DNA of 64,000 bases from Paramacrobiotus metropolitanus. Lineage: Eukaryota; Tardigrada; Eutardigrada; Parachela; Macrobiotidae. Shown piece after piece: positions 23,523 through 36,700 of the stretch. Position 1 is the first letter of the stretch; the number at the start of each line of letters is the position of its first letter. Both the position numbers and the translations under genes were made by a program. The stretch is from the NCBI RefSeq assembly GCF_019649055.1, contig NW_026570225.1, positions 2,356,001 through 2,420,000 on the forward strand, in the 5' to 3' direction. The notes beneath the pieces are model-generated. The model had not been told where the DNA came from and did no database searches. It worked only from the letters and a program-made list of their open reading frames with translations.

Positions 23523-26500
23523 TATGGTAAGTGCATTCAAATTTGCGGTCCGGGTTGACAACTGCAACAAACGCAGTCTGCAGGTATACTGCAATTAAAT
23601 TTTTTTGTTGCTCAAACCGCTGCTGAACAGCGATAAAGTATAATTTTTGTGGCTTTCTTATCCAATCGGCACATTTTTGAGCTGCTCAGTGCAGCTTAAT
23701 GTAGAAACTGACTAGTTTTCTCAACACAAAACGGCCAATATTGATTTTTCTCCCCAAAAGGAAAGTGTGATCATGTAAAGAAGTCATTTATGTAAGGGAG
23801 TGAAGTCAACTAAGGGAACAATTATGACGGCCTGATACTGGACGCCACACGCTGTACATAGCCGGGAGTCTGTTATTATCCCTCAAACAAGAATAGGCAG
23901 CCAGTTTTTCTTGCCATTTCCCTCTTTTACGTATTGTTGCCCACTGAAAACATTGAGGCCAAGCTGTGGCTGGCTCAACAGTCAGAAAGCAATCAAAAGA
24001 CTGTCAGAATGGGTCTACATTTTAATTTAGACTTGCAAATATCCAAGCGTTTAGAAGGGAATGGAGCCTGTTATAATATTAACGTACTTATACATAACAT
24101 CTTTACATCGACATATAGACTGGCATACGTGCTACAATACTGACGCGGTTATGTATTACAGTTTACACCACTTTTTTACCATGCAAATTGTTTGAGTTCG
24201 GACTCATTACGTTTTGCGCTTGATTTAGTTGTTGTTCGGGTATAAATGGGTTTTTCTTCAGCCGGGAAAAAAAACGCTGGGGACCCTATGATTAACTGCT
24301 TCCTTATTCAATTGTCGACAATATATATGGCCATACTGCAAGTCCGGAGCAGATGTTGGCCGGATGATAAAAATTATCCCACGAGATTTCACTCTCGGCA
24401 ATGCCAAACCAACTGCTCAAATACTTCCGGACACTGTCAAACAATTACAACTTTTTTACACACAACTCAAGATGTTTATGAACAGGGTATTGAAATAATG
24501 CCGATCGGCACAGCAATCCATCATTACAAACCGACCATCAAGTGAGGCTTTCTGCTTGCAATTGCGTAACCTTAGTACAGCTTCGATCTACCGCGCAGCT
24601 GCAGAACTGGCTTGCGCTTTATTTACATATTCAGCCCAGAAATGACTGACAATTAATTACGTTACGTCTATCTTTACATAACATTCAAATCTTACAGTAC
24701 CTCATTATCCTTTCTTTAATTTCTGAAGCCTACAGTTTATATGTCTGTCCAGTATATATATACAGAGTAATGACTTCTGTTGTTGTGCCCGCTAATTAGA
24801 CAGCGCCGTGTGATCTAGCCTTACTCCGGTATATATATTCCGGGTTATTATTCCTAGATCTGGGTTTTATAGAGGACTTCACTGGACACATCAAATTTAT
24901 TACTTGACTTTCCATTGAACGATTATGCATCTGAGATTCTGAGATACTGTATGTTGCAGTACGTACGTATACGCATTGCTAAGCGCATTAATTTTTCTAG
25001 TACAGTTTGTAAGCCTTCAGAAATTTGAGTACTTTTTTGAAAATAATTAATCTGATCCAAATTAAAAGGGACATCGACGCTTTCTGGTACGATTAAGAAA
25101 TGCTGGAATCTGTACAGATCTATTCCGCACAGTAATGAACAACACGCGTACTACTGCTTTCAGCTAATATTATTGCCGATAACGATCCATAAACTTGGAC
25201 AAAATTAAAAGCAGATAAACTTCACATTAATTTGACTGCAACAAGTGCACTTGGTAGAATTACAAGCCGCAAAATCATAGTTAACTATGGCAAAACTTGT
25301 GAAATGTCCAGATGTAGTAAAATCACATTGTCAAAGTGTCAAAATTTGTTGTTGCACAAGCCATTTCATAGGACATTCTCAAACTTTTCCATCACAGACT
25401 TAGTTAATATGTGCTCTAAAAACGATAGCGATATACAAGGAATGTTGACACAGGATCGCTGACTTTATCTGGCGAAATTGTATTTGAAAGTACAAATCAT
25501 TCGAAGGCTACATTGGCAGGCGTGTTCTGCAGTGGAGCGACGTTATAAAATTACACGCAACTTATCCTTGTCACTCTTGATTATTTAAAATAAATTAGCC
25601 TGTCTGGACGATATATGCTGGCCATCCCCCGGGACCACGCTTTACACAGGCTGGATGGTCCGGATTGGAAAATGTTATCACTCCATCAGGCTGCACCAGA
25701 ATTAATCATATTTAAACTCCACAGTCTTCACCGGAAACTACAAGAAATAGGTCGCCGCTCATATGTGCAACCACATGCATCTGGGCATGCACGTGTGAAC
25801 ATGGGCAGCTTTCGTAGAACATGGGCATTTGTGCCTTCCATTGCCTTTACCGTTCATTTTATTTTATGCAACACCTAAAAAAGATGGTTTCATTCCGTAT
25901 TCGTCAGGCAAGATTCTCTTGTGACTTTGAACTTTGAAAGTTGAACAGCACACAGCGAGGTTCTTTAAAATCAGAAACTTTTAAGAGCTACAGCGCATAT
26001 GTATGTTCTTGTACCTCTGTATACTGGTATCTATTGTACAAGGTGCGACGCCGGCATTCGTATCCATGCAATACAGGATACTTCAGCTGCCTGCGCTGAG
26101 TACGAGTTCTACATTCTAACAGAATCTAATAAAAGGCAAAAGCCCATTCACCAACAGTATAATTTGCTTGTCTTTTCAAAAGCCCAAAAAATCAGATTTA
26201 CCTGAGCACAGTAAAAACTGCTTGTATTGTTTTTGATACCTATTACAGAAACGTTTTTTTCGCATACCGAATTATTGATTGCCGGCACAGCCACGCCGAA
26301 CATCCCCATAAGGTATTTGATCTGGATACTTTTCTTTTGCAGCTTTGCCAAATAGCCGTAGCGGCAAGTTTGCATTTCCTGGTTTTTCTGCACGTTCGCC
26401 TCGACGAACAAACACGGGATACGATGGTGGATTCAAGATAGAGTTCGTTTATTATTAAAAACAATTGCCTGGCGCGCGGTACGAAACGCGCTTGCCACAC

Positions 26501-27736
26501 TTTGGCAAACTAGTTCGCTGACCTTTATCCCACTCCTGTCCTGCCCGACCAGGCAAACGTTTATGTTAGTGCACAATCAAAACATCACCGGCTTTTGTGG
26601 TTTGATTGAATTCTTCTTCAAACCGCGCATCGCGGCGTGGCCAAATAAATGGATTAGGCAAAAAATCAATAGAAACTGGCTAAAGAAATGTGAAGACTTT
26701 CATACATACTGTATTTATATTCGCTAACCGTTGCATATGTCCGTGATTGTAAAAATACAATAATTCTCAACATTTTTTTATAGTAGTATTGTACCATTTT
26801 TTGTTCGCAAAGGTGGAAAGAGATCGGTTGTCCAACAATTCCGTAGCACCGCCTTTCTCGGTGGGCGGTAACCAATCAGATAGCGCGCCAGGCGGAGCTC
26901 TGGGCGCCACTCGAATTAGCGGTAGCACTAGCTGTGAATAGGGAAGTGTGTGAAACTGTGAATGATGGGAAAGCTTAATTTTCATTTACTACGCCGCGAA
27001 GGATGCCTTTAATATTTCGCAACACTGGCCGGTGATTTCTCTCTTCGTTTATTACACTAAAAAACCGCAAAATGTGCGTATAATCGAAAAGCCGTGTAGT
27101 GATTTTGCGGAGACCTTAATTCATCTCTCCATCGTAAATTAATTCCGCGGCCGGATAATCTGGCTCCCTTGAGATCAGTGGACAACGCACAAATGGATTT
27201 CCTCTGCTGTTTCAACAACAGCACCAGCGGCAGCCAACTGCACGGATTATTAATTTCTCATCCATTTTCTTTTTGATCCATCTTCCACCAGCCATATTTC
27301 ACCAATTGGGAAGTGAGTAGGGTTTTTTTCGCGGGGTTTATTTAGTCAACGCGGCACGGCGGCGCGGAGTGTGCGTGTGTATGCCTGTGCAGAGTGTGCG
27401 GCTTTTCCACTCAATTACGTGATCGGCCAGTTCGAACGGATGTGCCGGGGTGCGTGGGGGGTCCATGTTCATCCGTGCTGCTCGACATGACCAACTGCCA
27501 ACTGGATCCCTCATTGGCCTTTTGTTGATCAGCTTCCCAGCTGGCTGCTGTGCTTGGGAGCGCGGGTTTGCATACCTGGAGCCGCTGATTAATCACACGC
27601 CGGCTAAGCAACATCTCTCCTAATTTTACATTTTCTGCACCGTAGAAAGTGGCGACTGAATTGACTGTTTTTTTAAGCATTCCGTCCGTCAGTCAGTGCA
27701 GTGTGCGAACCGGCAGCCGGGATCGGCTGTAGCGAC

Positions 27737-30700
27737 ATGATGGATGCTGCCGGGTCGGATGTGTTGACCGGAGTCATGCGACGATGCTGGATACAGATTG
27801 GCTTTCGCCACAGTTTACTTATCATTGTGTACAGTCTATTTTGGAACTGTTTGATCTCAGGTGAGTTGACCATTTCACTGCTCGAGATGTGTATTGTCCA
27901 TGCAAATATTCCAGATCCTGCCAGAATATTATTTGCAGTTGTGGACAGTCATCTGCACTTTAACTTCTAAATAAATCCAAAAACTTCAAAAACTTATTCT
28001 GAATTAATGGCGTTCGTTTTTGCAGTAACTATTCGATATTGATGAGCGTGTACTGTTCATGCGGTAGTAGACATTACCATGTACTTCAGTTTAGGTAAAC
28101 ACGACGAAGTCTTGTGCCAGTGTGCTACTGCCCAATGTCCACGAACAATTTTTTGACGGTCTATGAAACAAGATTAAGTTTTTTCGTTGGTATAATTATT
28201 GATGTTTTGGATTTGTGATGAGTTTGTTAGTCGTCTTTTTGTCAGCCGGCTGTTGCCGGAAAAGCCGGTATGACCACACAAACACAAAAGCGCGCACCAG
28301 CTTGTGTACAATATGTACTCGTCGTTAAGGGCTAAACACTCGAAAGATCTTTTGATCGGAGCTTAATGATTGTAAAAAGTTTTAATGGCGTTTTTGGCTG
28401 TAAGTTAATCGATTTCTTCACCATACTTATGACGCTAGTTTTCTCATTCATGAGATATTAATAGTGGACATGTGTAATGTTGCCCCGGAGGGAATTTTAT
28501 TGGAAAAATGGTCGGCATCGTCGGGGCCAGCCGCAGCCTACCCGACCCAATACAGCGGCGTGGGCGGCTAATTTTGTAAAATCGTCGGCTTTAATCACAA
28601 TTTTTCCAACTTGACTAATACGTTAATGGATGGAGAGATGATCGGTGCAGCCTTCACAAAGCGAGCCACTGCAGCAATATCACAATATTGACAAAGAAAG
28701 TGCATACGGCAGTTTGTACCGGTATTTTGCCAAATTTATTTTTCATAAAGATATTTTCCCCTGCAGTTGCAGTAAATAAATACCTAATTATGATGTCTGT
28801 ACATAGCGTTAATGGTACAGCAACAGATTCGTTGATGCATCCTCAGCTAACTGTAAAATAATTAATTTGCTTAATTGTTTCGTAGCACTGTGGTAAACTT
28901 GTTAATTTAGGTAGCGGGTAAATCGTATTAATTGTCTGCTGGAACATTATTAATACGATAGCTTTGACGGTGTTCCAACAACCGTCGGCATACGATATGC
29001 ATTAAACTGGAAATATTTCTAGTTATAGTTTGGGATGAATAACCTCAGTTACAGCTGCACTGCGGAGCGTGGTATATTGACAATATGGATGGTGGTTAAG
29101 ATTTTATTAGTGTTCCTTTGCTATTCTAATTCCTGGGACGCATAGACGAATAAATGTCCTCCCTGCTGTGGGCCATAGACTGTCCAGATCAATGATGTTA
29201 GTCGACGTCTCCCCCGATTTATCGCACAGCTCAATGAGGCTAGTTTCTTTTTAAACCGAATTACGGAACCTAATTTATTTAATTTAACACACATTCGCAT
29301 CCGATCTACATTTTCGAACGGGCAGATAACAGTTGATCTCTTCTTGTCTGCACACATAAGAAACATGTTCATTCTCCGATTCTGAACGCCCAGTTTTTGA
29401 CACAAATCGTTTGAGTTTTCAATACAAGCAGCGGATCGTTTCTCATCATCTGCATCTTGCTCTCTGTATCAATTTAATTATGCACATTTCAATGGAAGTT
29501 TTTGCGACACTGACCGGACGTCGTTGGGATTGCACAAGTGCACAATTTGGGCAATTTATTACGCTTCCGACCCGAGTTCATTATACATTTCGGTATCTTG
29601 CTAAAGTGATATATATATATGTACTCGTGTTTAGAAATTAGAACATAATTTGATCTAAGAGAATCATGCCTCAGTACCTAAAGTAAACTCAGAGAAATCA
29701 GGAAACACGTTATTCTAACAAGTAATTAGTACATTATTTAATGTAATTTTCAATTTAATATAATTTGTATCAGTTACGAACATCTTCGGGGGATTTTGTT
29801 GTTTTGAAGGGAACATGAAGGGGACATAGACTTTAGGGATTAAAAACTGCATGTGTGTTGAAGGTGTCAAATGTTGAAAGCGTCCGAAACTTGTTTAGAA
29901 TGTTTTACGTCACAGCAATTAAGACCATAAAGAAATATGATCCGAGAAAGGAACATGCAGCAGTTCATTTTTCTCAGCTATCTCACAGATACTGGGAGTT
30001 GCGGTAGCCAGAGCAGAACAGGGACGGGTTATTTGATAGAAACAGATTATTTCCGGGCTAAACAGCCCCTTGCCCGTGGTTTAATGACGCCAACTGATGA
30101 AACTAAGCGCCGCTTTCCTCCGACACTTAGCACAATTTATCCCATTGTAAAGTTAAAAAATCGCTGTAACTTGCCGGGTTTAATGTCCATTTAAACATGA
30201 GCCCGTATGGTAATACGGAAATGTAGGTTAAAACTAGGCCAGCCTCTGGGCAATTATCGCGCCGAGGATCCCCAGCATCGCTGGTTGATGTAATAACAGC
30301 CAAAGAATCCCATGGTATGTGCGCAAAATGCAGCCTGCATTTATCCTGATTAAAAGAAACCTGGGGCCGCGATGTTGTGATTCCCGTACAAGGTTTTCTC
30401 TTAGCCGGAAATGCCGGGCAAAACATTAAGAAAAGGAAATGGATAAAATGGATTTTAAGCGAATCTTCCTTTTGACAGGAGATTTTTCCTGTATTAATAC
30501 TCTTATTTTTTTCGTTCGTTTACCTTTCCTTGTGGACAGAACAGGTGTGCATCACAGACTGAGAAGAGAGAATCAATTATGTATGATGCGTTTGTGTGAA
30601 GAAGTGGCAAAGGTAATTCATTTCCTGTTATCCGCGCGCTACTGCATGGTCCAAAGTAGCTGATAGCCGAAGTTTAGGCAACCGGTAGCGTGGAAATATA

Positions 30701-33700
30701 TGTATAATCCATAGTAGAGCATATTTCATGGCCAGTTGAAAGTGAGCTATTTGCATTTCTCATCAATCCACTCCCGTCCCAGCACAGAATGAAGGATCTG
30801 TGTGTTATGGAGAAATCTATGTACATTACCGTTTCGACATTCATTGAGCGTTTTAACTGACCACAGGGTGCGCTTTATTCACGTGATTGTGCATCTTTGA
30901 CCACAACACCCATTTCTATTCTTTTCTTCTTTCGGTCAAGCTTTTTCCAGCCCTACTACGACCTGCGATTTCCATTGAAAGCTACAATCTGAGAAATATT
31001 TGCCGGTTGGGTGTTTGCAAGCGAAATCAATATTTTTACTTCTCATACTTAATAACACAGCTTATCATAGCCTTAAAAAAAGCGTACAAGTAGTATGCAG
31101 TACAACTCTGTATGAAAGTTTGCAGCGTGTTAAGCACATTGAATCAGCAGCTATCGTGCTAGAAAGCTTTATTATGGCATTTGATTTTTGTATAAAAGCT
31201 GGATAAAATTTGAGTTACTTATGGATGTCGGTGTGTTTGTCTTGCGTTTACGTATCATCTAGGGTTTTTTTAACCTGTAAGGATAAGTACTTTTTATTTT
31301 CGTTAGCATAAATTGGAGCTGCATATTTACATAAGAGATTTAGATGTTTGATGCTGTAGCAAGATTGGAAAGTAACAGGGCAAAATCGTAAATTCGCAAC
31401 AGAAACTATTCGGCAGTATTATATGCACACACGTCCATACGGGCAGCATCTAGCCCAAATCCACATAAATGGATCATGTGGCGGTACTCTTGTTCTACAT
31501 TTACTGTGGGGACAAGTGGCCAGAAGATGGCCCTTTTGATGAATTTGATGGGCCCATGATCCCTCCTCACTAAGCAGCAGCGGGTTGACCTTTCTGTGGG
31601 CTGCCAGTACGCGAACAATGGGAAGATGTACAATATGTTCATTTTCACCCATCATCCTGGCCTATCGCGCTAATGATCTCGGTGTCTGTCAGCGGGAGAA
31701 GGAATAAGATCGCTGTCAGAGCTCTGATCCGTAGTTGCGGCGGTCTTTTCTTGATGAGCGCTGTAGCGGAAGTGCACCATTGGTCATTCGATGTTAGTTC
31801 CGCACCGTGTGTGCTGTAGCGCGGCGCAGTGCGCAGCGTTCAAGTGTGAATTGAAGTTTCTGACAGTGTGCGGGATTAGGCCGATCCGATATGAGATTGC
31901 CGCGGCAGCCGTATGCATGCATATTAATCAGCTATGTCGAGGCTACTAGCCACCGTCGTACTGTGTGGGGTGATAAAGAGATAATTAGCCAAGTGCACGC
32001 GCATCTATCATCGTTTCCGTTTAAAACTCCATTAGCGGGACGGCTGGCTTTTCACTGGAAAGACGCTTTGCCGCTAACGGCCACTTCCGCTATCCAACAT
32101 TAATCCTGATACAATTTCGGTTTTCATCCGACACCTATACTGAAAAATTTCCTGTACCTATAGTATTTTCGGCTAGCAATCATCCGATCTCATATTAGCT
32201 GTACTAACAAAATCTACTGAAATCCACTTCTATTTTGCCAGTAATTTGGTTAATAGTGTCTCTTGTGGTATATATTACGGATAAATCCCTGATATAGTCC
32301 GCGTAGAGGTTACGATGACCATCATTAAGTGGTTACTGGTAATTTGGTTGTTTTTCGTACTTATGATTCGGATGTTACTAACAGCGCTGGCTGGCGGGAA
32401 TGTGCCGTGCACAGTCTAGCATTATGCGAAAAGGGGGCTGCTGTGCTGTGGCCTAATGACAATATCCGTTATCTCTAACTTGGCCGAACGGAAAGCTGGC
32501 TGGACAACTTTCCGCCATGCGCTGCCGCTGCGTTCTTCGCCGCGATGATCAATAACACATCAACATCCCAGCGCCGCGAACTGGTCAGCTTGTTTTGTTG
32601 GGCCAAAGGGGGCGGGACGGGCGGGGGGAGATGAGCATGTCAGATAGGCGTAGTATGTCGAAATCTGTTAAATCTTAAAAGCGAAATCCGCTTCTAATTG
32701 AGTTGACATTGATCTGGCTGGATGCTAGCCGAGAGAATGCATTAATTCCCACTGGCTAACACTAACAGGCTTGTTGACGCCGTGCTGTTTGCTTATCTGA
32801 CTCCCGATGTGCCCACGTCCATATTTCCGCGGCTTTAAGCTTACATGCTGCATTAAGGTTACTTTGCCGTTCACGCTAACTTTGCTCCGTTAAAATTATC
32901 ATTTGATCACAGGCGGCATCTTAAAAAATTTTGGTACTTTTTTTGCAGTATACTGCACATAATGCTCAGACTGAACCATGAATTATTTTCGAACTTAAGG
33001 AATAGGGTTATGTAAAATTCGTGCACTTTGCTTGCATATCTGTGTACACTGTTGACCATATGTGTTGCAAACTGGAAATATGTTCCCAAGAATCCAAATG
33101 AAAATCATTATAACAGCTTGGTCGAAACTTCTGTAGAAGTAATAAAATTAATTTGGTCTTTGATTGACCGTCCATCTGCTGTTGTTCCCGAAGGTGTGAG
33201 TAATTCTTAATCAGTTTGACATTTTCTTTGCATTCGATACATCAAGAATTCGAATGTTTGTTTGTTATGCATTTGTGGATGATATATGTGTGGCGATATA
33301 CGCTCGTATATCCCAAATAGATACATTCCTGCTCGTGACCAGTTGGTATCGATCAAGCAGACCAAACACCGCATATAAGGAACATATCAGCTGCATTGGC
33401 TTCCTTCCGCCCGCGTTTCCTTTTCCACTGGGTTAAGCATGCAGCACAAACGCAGGCAGGCGATCCCGTCGCACACATTACCCACTATCATCACACACAC
33501 ATCCACGCTGAGCATTGACTGACCAGTTGGCATCTGCTCCTGTGCAAACTTAATGGAGCATTCCATGCAGTCAAATTGTTACTTGCTCTTGTTTAAACGT
33601 TTTCCAACGGCATTGTGCATACTTTGTACAAGGCATGTAGCAATCTGTTGGAAAGTAAAGATCTGACGGCACGCAACATGGGTCTGATTGTTAAAAATGC

Positions 33701-36700
33701 CGGGCTTGTATGTATTCAACTAGCGGGATTACATCCAAACAGTCAGCAGCAGCACAATGCCGGCTATCTGTCAAATATGCTTTATTATACAAACTGCCCG
33801 TAATTGATTACTGCCGCTCATTCTTTGCTCAGTTATGCTCCGATGATCAGATGTGGCGCTTTTTAAAATGGCCTAACAGATCGCACATTTTAGTTTCTAA
33901 AAGCACAGCCCATCCATGTGTAAGGCGACATAATTGCCTAATTATGGTTTGCTTATATAACTATCACTTTTATACGACACTCGTATAATTTAAAGGAAGT
34001 TCATTTAATACATTTGCATCGGGATTGACATATACTGACACTTCCACCTGGTCAAACTAGGATTTTGATTTCCAATGTCTTCTTAGTTTATGAATGATTC
34101 TGAAACACCAACATCTAGACTAGAAGTTGTTTTGCTGTCGACATCATTTTCAGATGCACAAATGTTGTTCGCCATACGGTACTGTGTGTGTCCCTATGCT
34201 TCCAGGTGCGCTCGTTGCGCGTGGTTCAGTTTAGTTTGCAGCACAAGAGCAGCATGTTGTTGGGTAATCACCTGGAAATGATGTCCAGCAGGATGCATAA
34301 TCGCATCAAACAGAGTAATAACTCTTCTCTGTCAATGAAGCACAGCGGATAGTAAATTGTACGTCTTTTCTAACGTGTAATCTTTTGCCCCTGCTGAATT
34401 TGTGCCGGGAGGGATTTACATCTGCAACCATCACGCTCTAGCAGTAGATTCGGCATAGAAATGCCGGTTGGAGGCGTCCATACATAATTCACGCTAATTC
34501 GATATTACAGTTTTTTGGTTGAAATTACTATTTACAAAAAAGCCTTGATACGTTTAGTGAATAGTGAGTACTGTCAGTTCTTCAACGAAAACTCTTGCGA
34601 AACTAGCGTCAGCGCATGAATTAAACGTTTGCCAATCGCTATAAAGAAAACACGTCTGATCTTGAACAAGTTGAAGGAGATTGAGTTGCCAAAATACGAG
34701 AAGCGGCAATAATTGTGCTGAGTACCCAGGAATGGCCGGTACTCAAACGTCCAACGGCATGGTGACAGGAAGTGGTAACCCCCTGGGGAAATCGTGTAAT
34801 CGTGGGTTATTTGGGGGCATGTTTGTTTTCTCTATCAAATTATCAGCTCACGGTATGGCGCCCTTGAGTAACTCTTTCACCGGCTCAATTACACTGCACC
34901 GTACCGTCGCCTCAATGGACCAACCAGCATGACTAATTAGTTATTGCATAAAGCACTTCATGTGTATTTCTTCTTGGCAGCAATAAATAATTATCCATGT
35001 AATTTTAACTTGAATTTGAAATTCTAGCGAACCTGAATGATCGCACACATGTAAACTGTTCTGGTCTAATTTTCGTTCCAGTTTGGGCGTTGTTCACATT
35101 CCCCTTCGGTATAGCAATGATACACTGGTACACTACTAAAAGACCGCTAAATCCCACGATTTTAATAGTATTCTTTGCATATCAATGGATTTGAGAACGA
35201 ACCGTGCTTCACAGATTAACCGAACAATAACCGGCAATTTCACTGCCATTTCTTGTAAAAGATTCTTCTATTTTATGGACAAATCATAACCGACTAAGGA
35301 TTTGTTACAATATAAATATTCATAAAAGGGTTCATTCAGGCGAAGTATGCAGTTAGCTTTTCGCGTTTTAACCGCGCAGCCGGCATAATGACCTTTTAGC
35401 CATTTTCTGACGGCCCAACCTGCGGCGATATTTTGTGTTTATGCATTGGCCGATAAGAATATTATGTGTAAGGACAAATTCCCAAGCTTAGTACTTCAGC
35501 AAATACGATTGGATGGATTTTGTGGGTATAAGAATAAGCTAGCAAAGAAGCCAAATGAAACCTGATCAGCTAATAGCGGGATATTGATAGGGAATATATA
35601 GCGGATAATCCGTTACTTCAAACAGCGTAGACTGCGTTGTTGAATATCCGTCTCATTGCTTATTGCATTTGCATAGTGATGCAATTAATATGTCTTGCAC
35701 CATTAGTCCCGTATACAAGTGCGCGGTGCCGGCTGGATTATGAGTGCAATCACGTCGTTTAATTTGATTTATGCAAAAGAGCGCGAGCCGGTATGTGATT
35801 AATGAAACGTTTGAATCTGAGGAGAAATTTATTACCGACTGCGGCTGCATGGTCGCGCGTCGGAACGGGATGAAATGGATGTTGCATAAAAGATTACATA
35901 AATCGTTTATCTTCGCTGGCGGGTTTGGCGGTTAACACGTCTATTAAACGGGACAATGGGTGTTGACGCATTGCATTGATTACAAACAGATACGTGGTTG
36001 AAGTCCATAAACTACTCGTACCGCATTCGCGAGATTCGTTCCCATAATGTTTTAGATCAAATAAATAATGTGTGAATGTGGTACGACTACGCTTCTGGGA
36101 GCAGTGTATTAAACTTAAAGAAACCTGCCGGTTCATGACCAGTTATAATCGTAACAAAAATAAAATGTGTTAACGAAAAGAAGGTGAAAATAAACCAAGG
36201 TGCGAAAGATTGCGTTATGTAATTCGTCATCCTTTTTCGAAGTATCTATATCAACTCACCAACAAAATCTGCCCTTGCATCTACCGTTATAAATTTTTAT
36301 GCCGTTTTCATGCGTTCAATATAATGAGTGTTCACAAGCATAGATATAATTTCTCTGACTCATTTATTTTGCTCAGTGCGAATGTTTTTGTAACTCCCTC
36401 TTATGGCGATTGTTTATTTTGCAGATGCAAAAGAGTATTACAGGAGGTATAACATTGGCCCAAAGTATACCAACAGCATTCTGGCGGATCTGGAAGAGAA
36501 TTCCCTGACAGCCAGTTTGCCGGCTCATGATTTATCCACACCCTCCAATGTCACTATCGAGAAAGGCCAACCGGCATTTCTGCATTGTAAAATAAAAAAC
36601 CAAGGCTCACATATGGTTTGTCCCTTCTCTTGTGCTTGTGGATAACCGATAATTCTAACGCGGTGGAAGTGTGTTCAGTGTGGAATATTTGTGTGACAGG

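Larger units (their letters stand above)
20465..27736. other. Gene-poor interval upstream of the dpr-like gene
   Basis: Over 7 kb on both strands shows only short frames with no recognisable protein. Two short tandem duplications occur (21,813-21,868 and 23,473-23,522). The stretch 26,860-27,700 is GC-richer with CpGs and leads into the first exon of the dpr-like gene, so it is the likely promoter and 5' UTR. The rest may hold distal regulatory sequence of that gene. No tRNA, rRNA or transposon protein was found. Confidence 0.4.

Noticed and set aside
27701-27736. Upstream in-frame start for the dpr-like signal exon
   Set aside because: The frame opens at GTG; the first ATG is 27737, followed directly by a second ATG.
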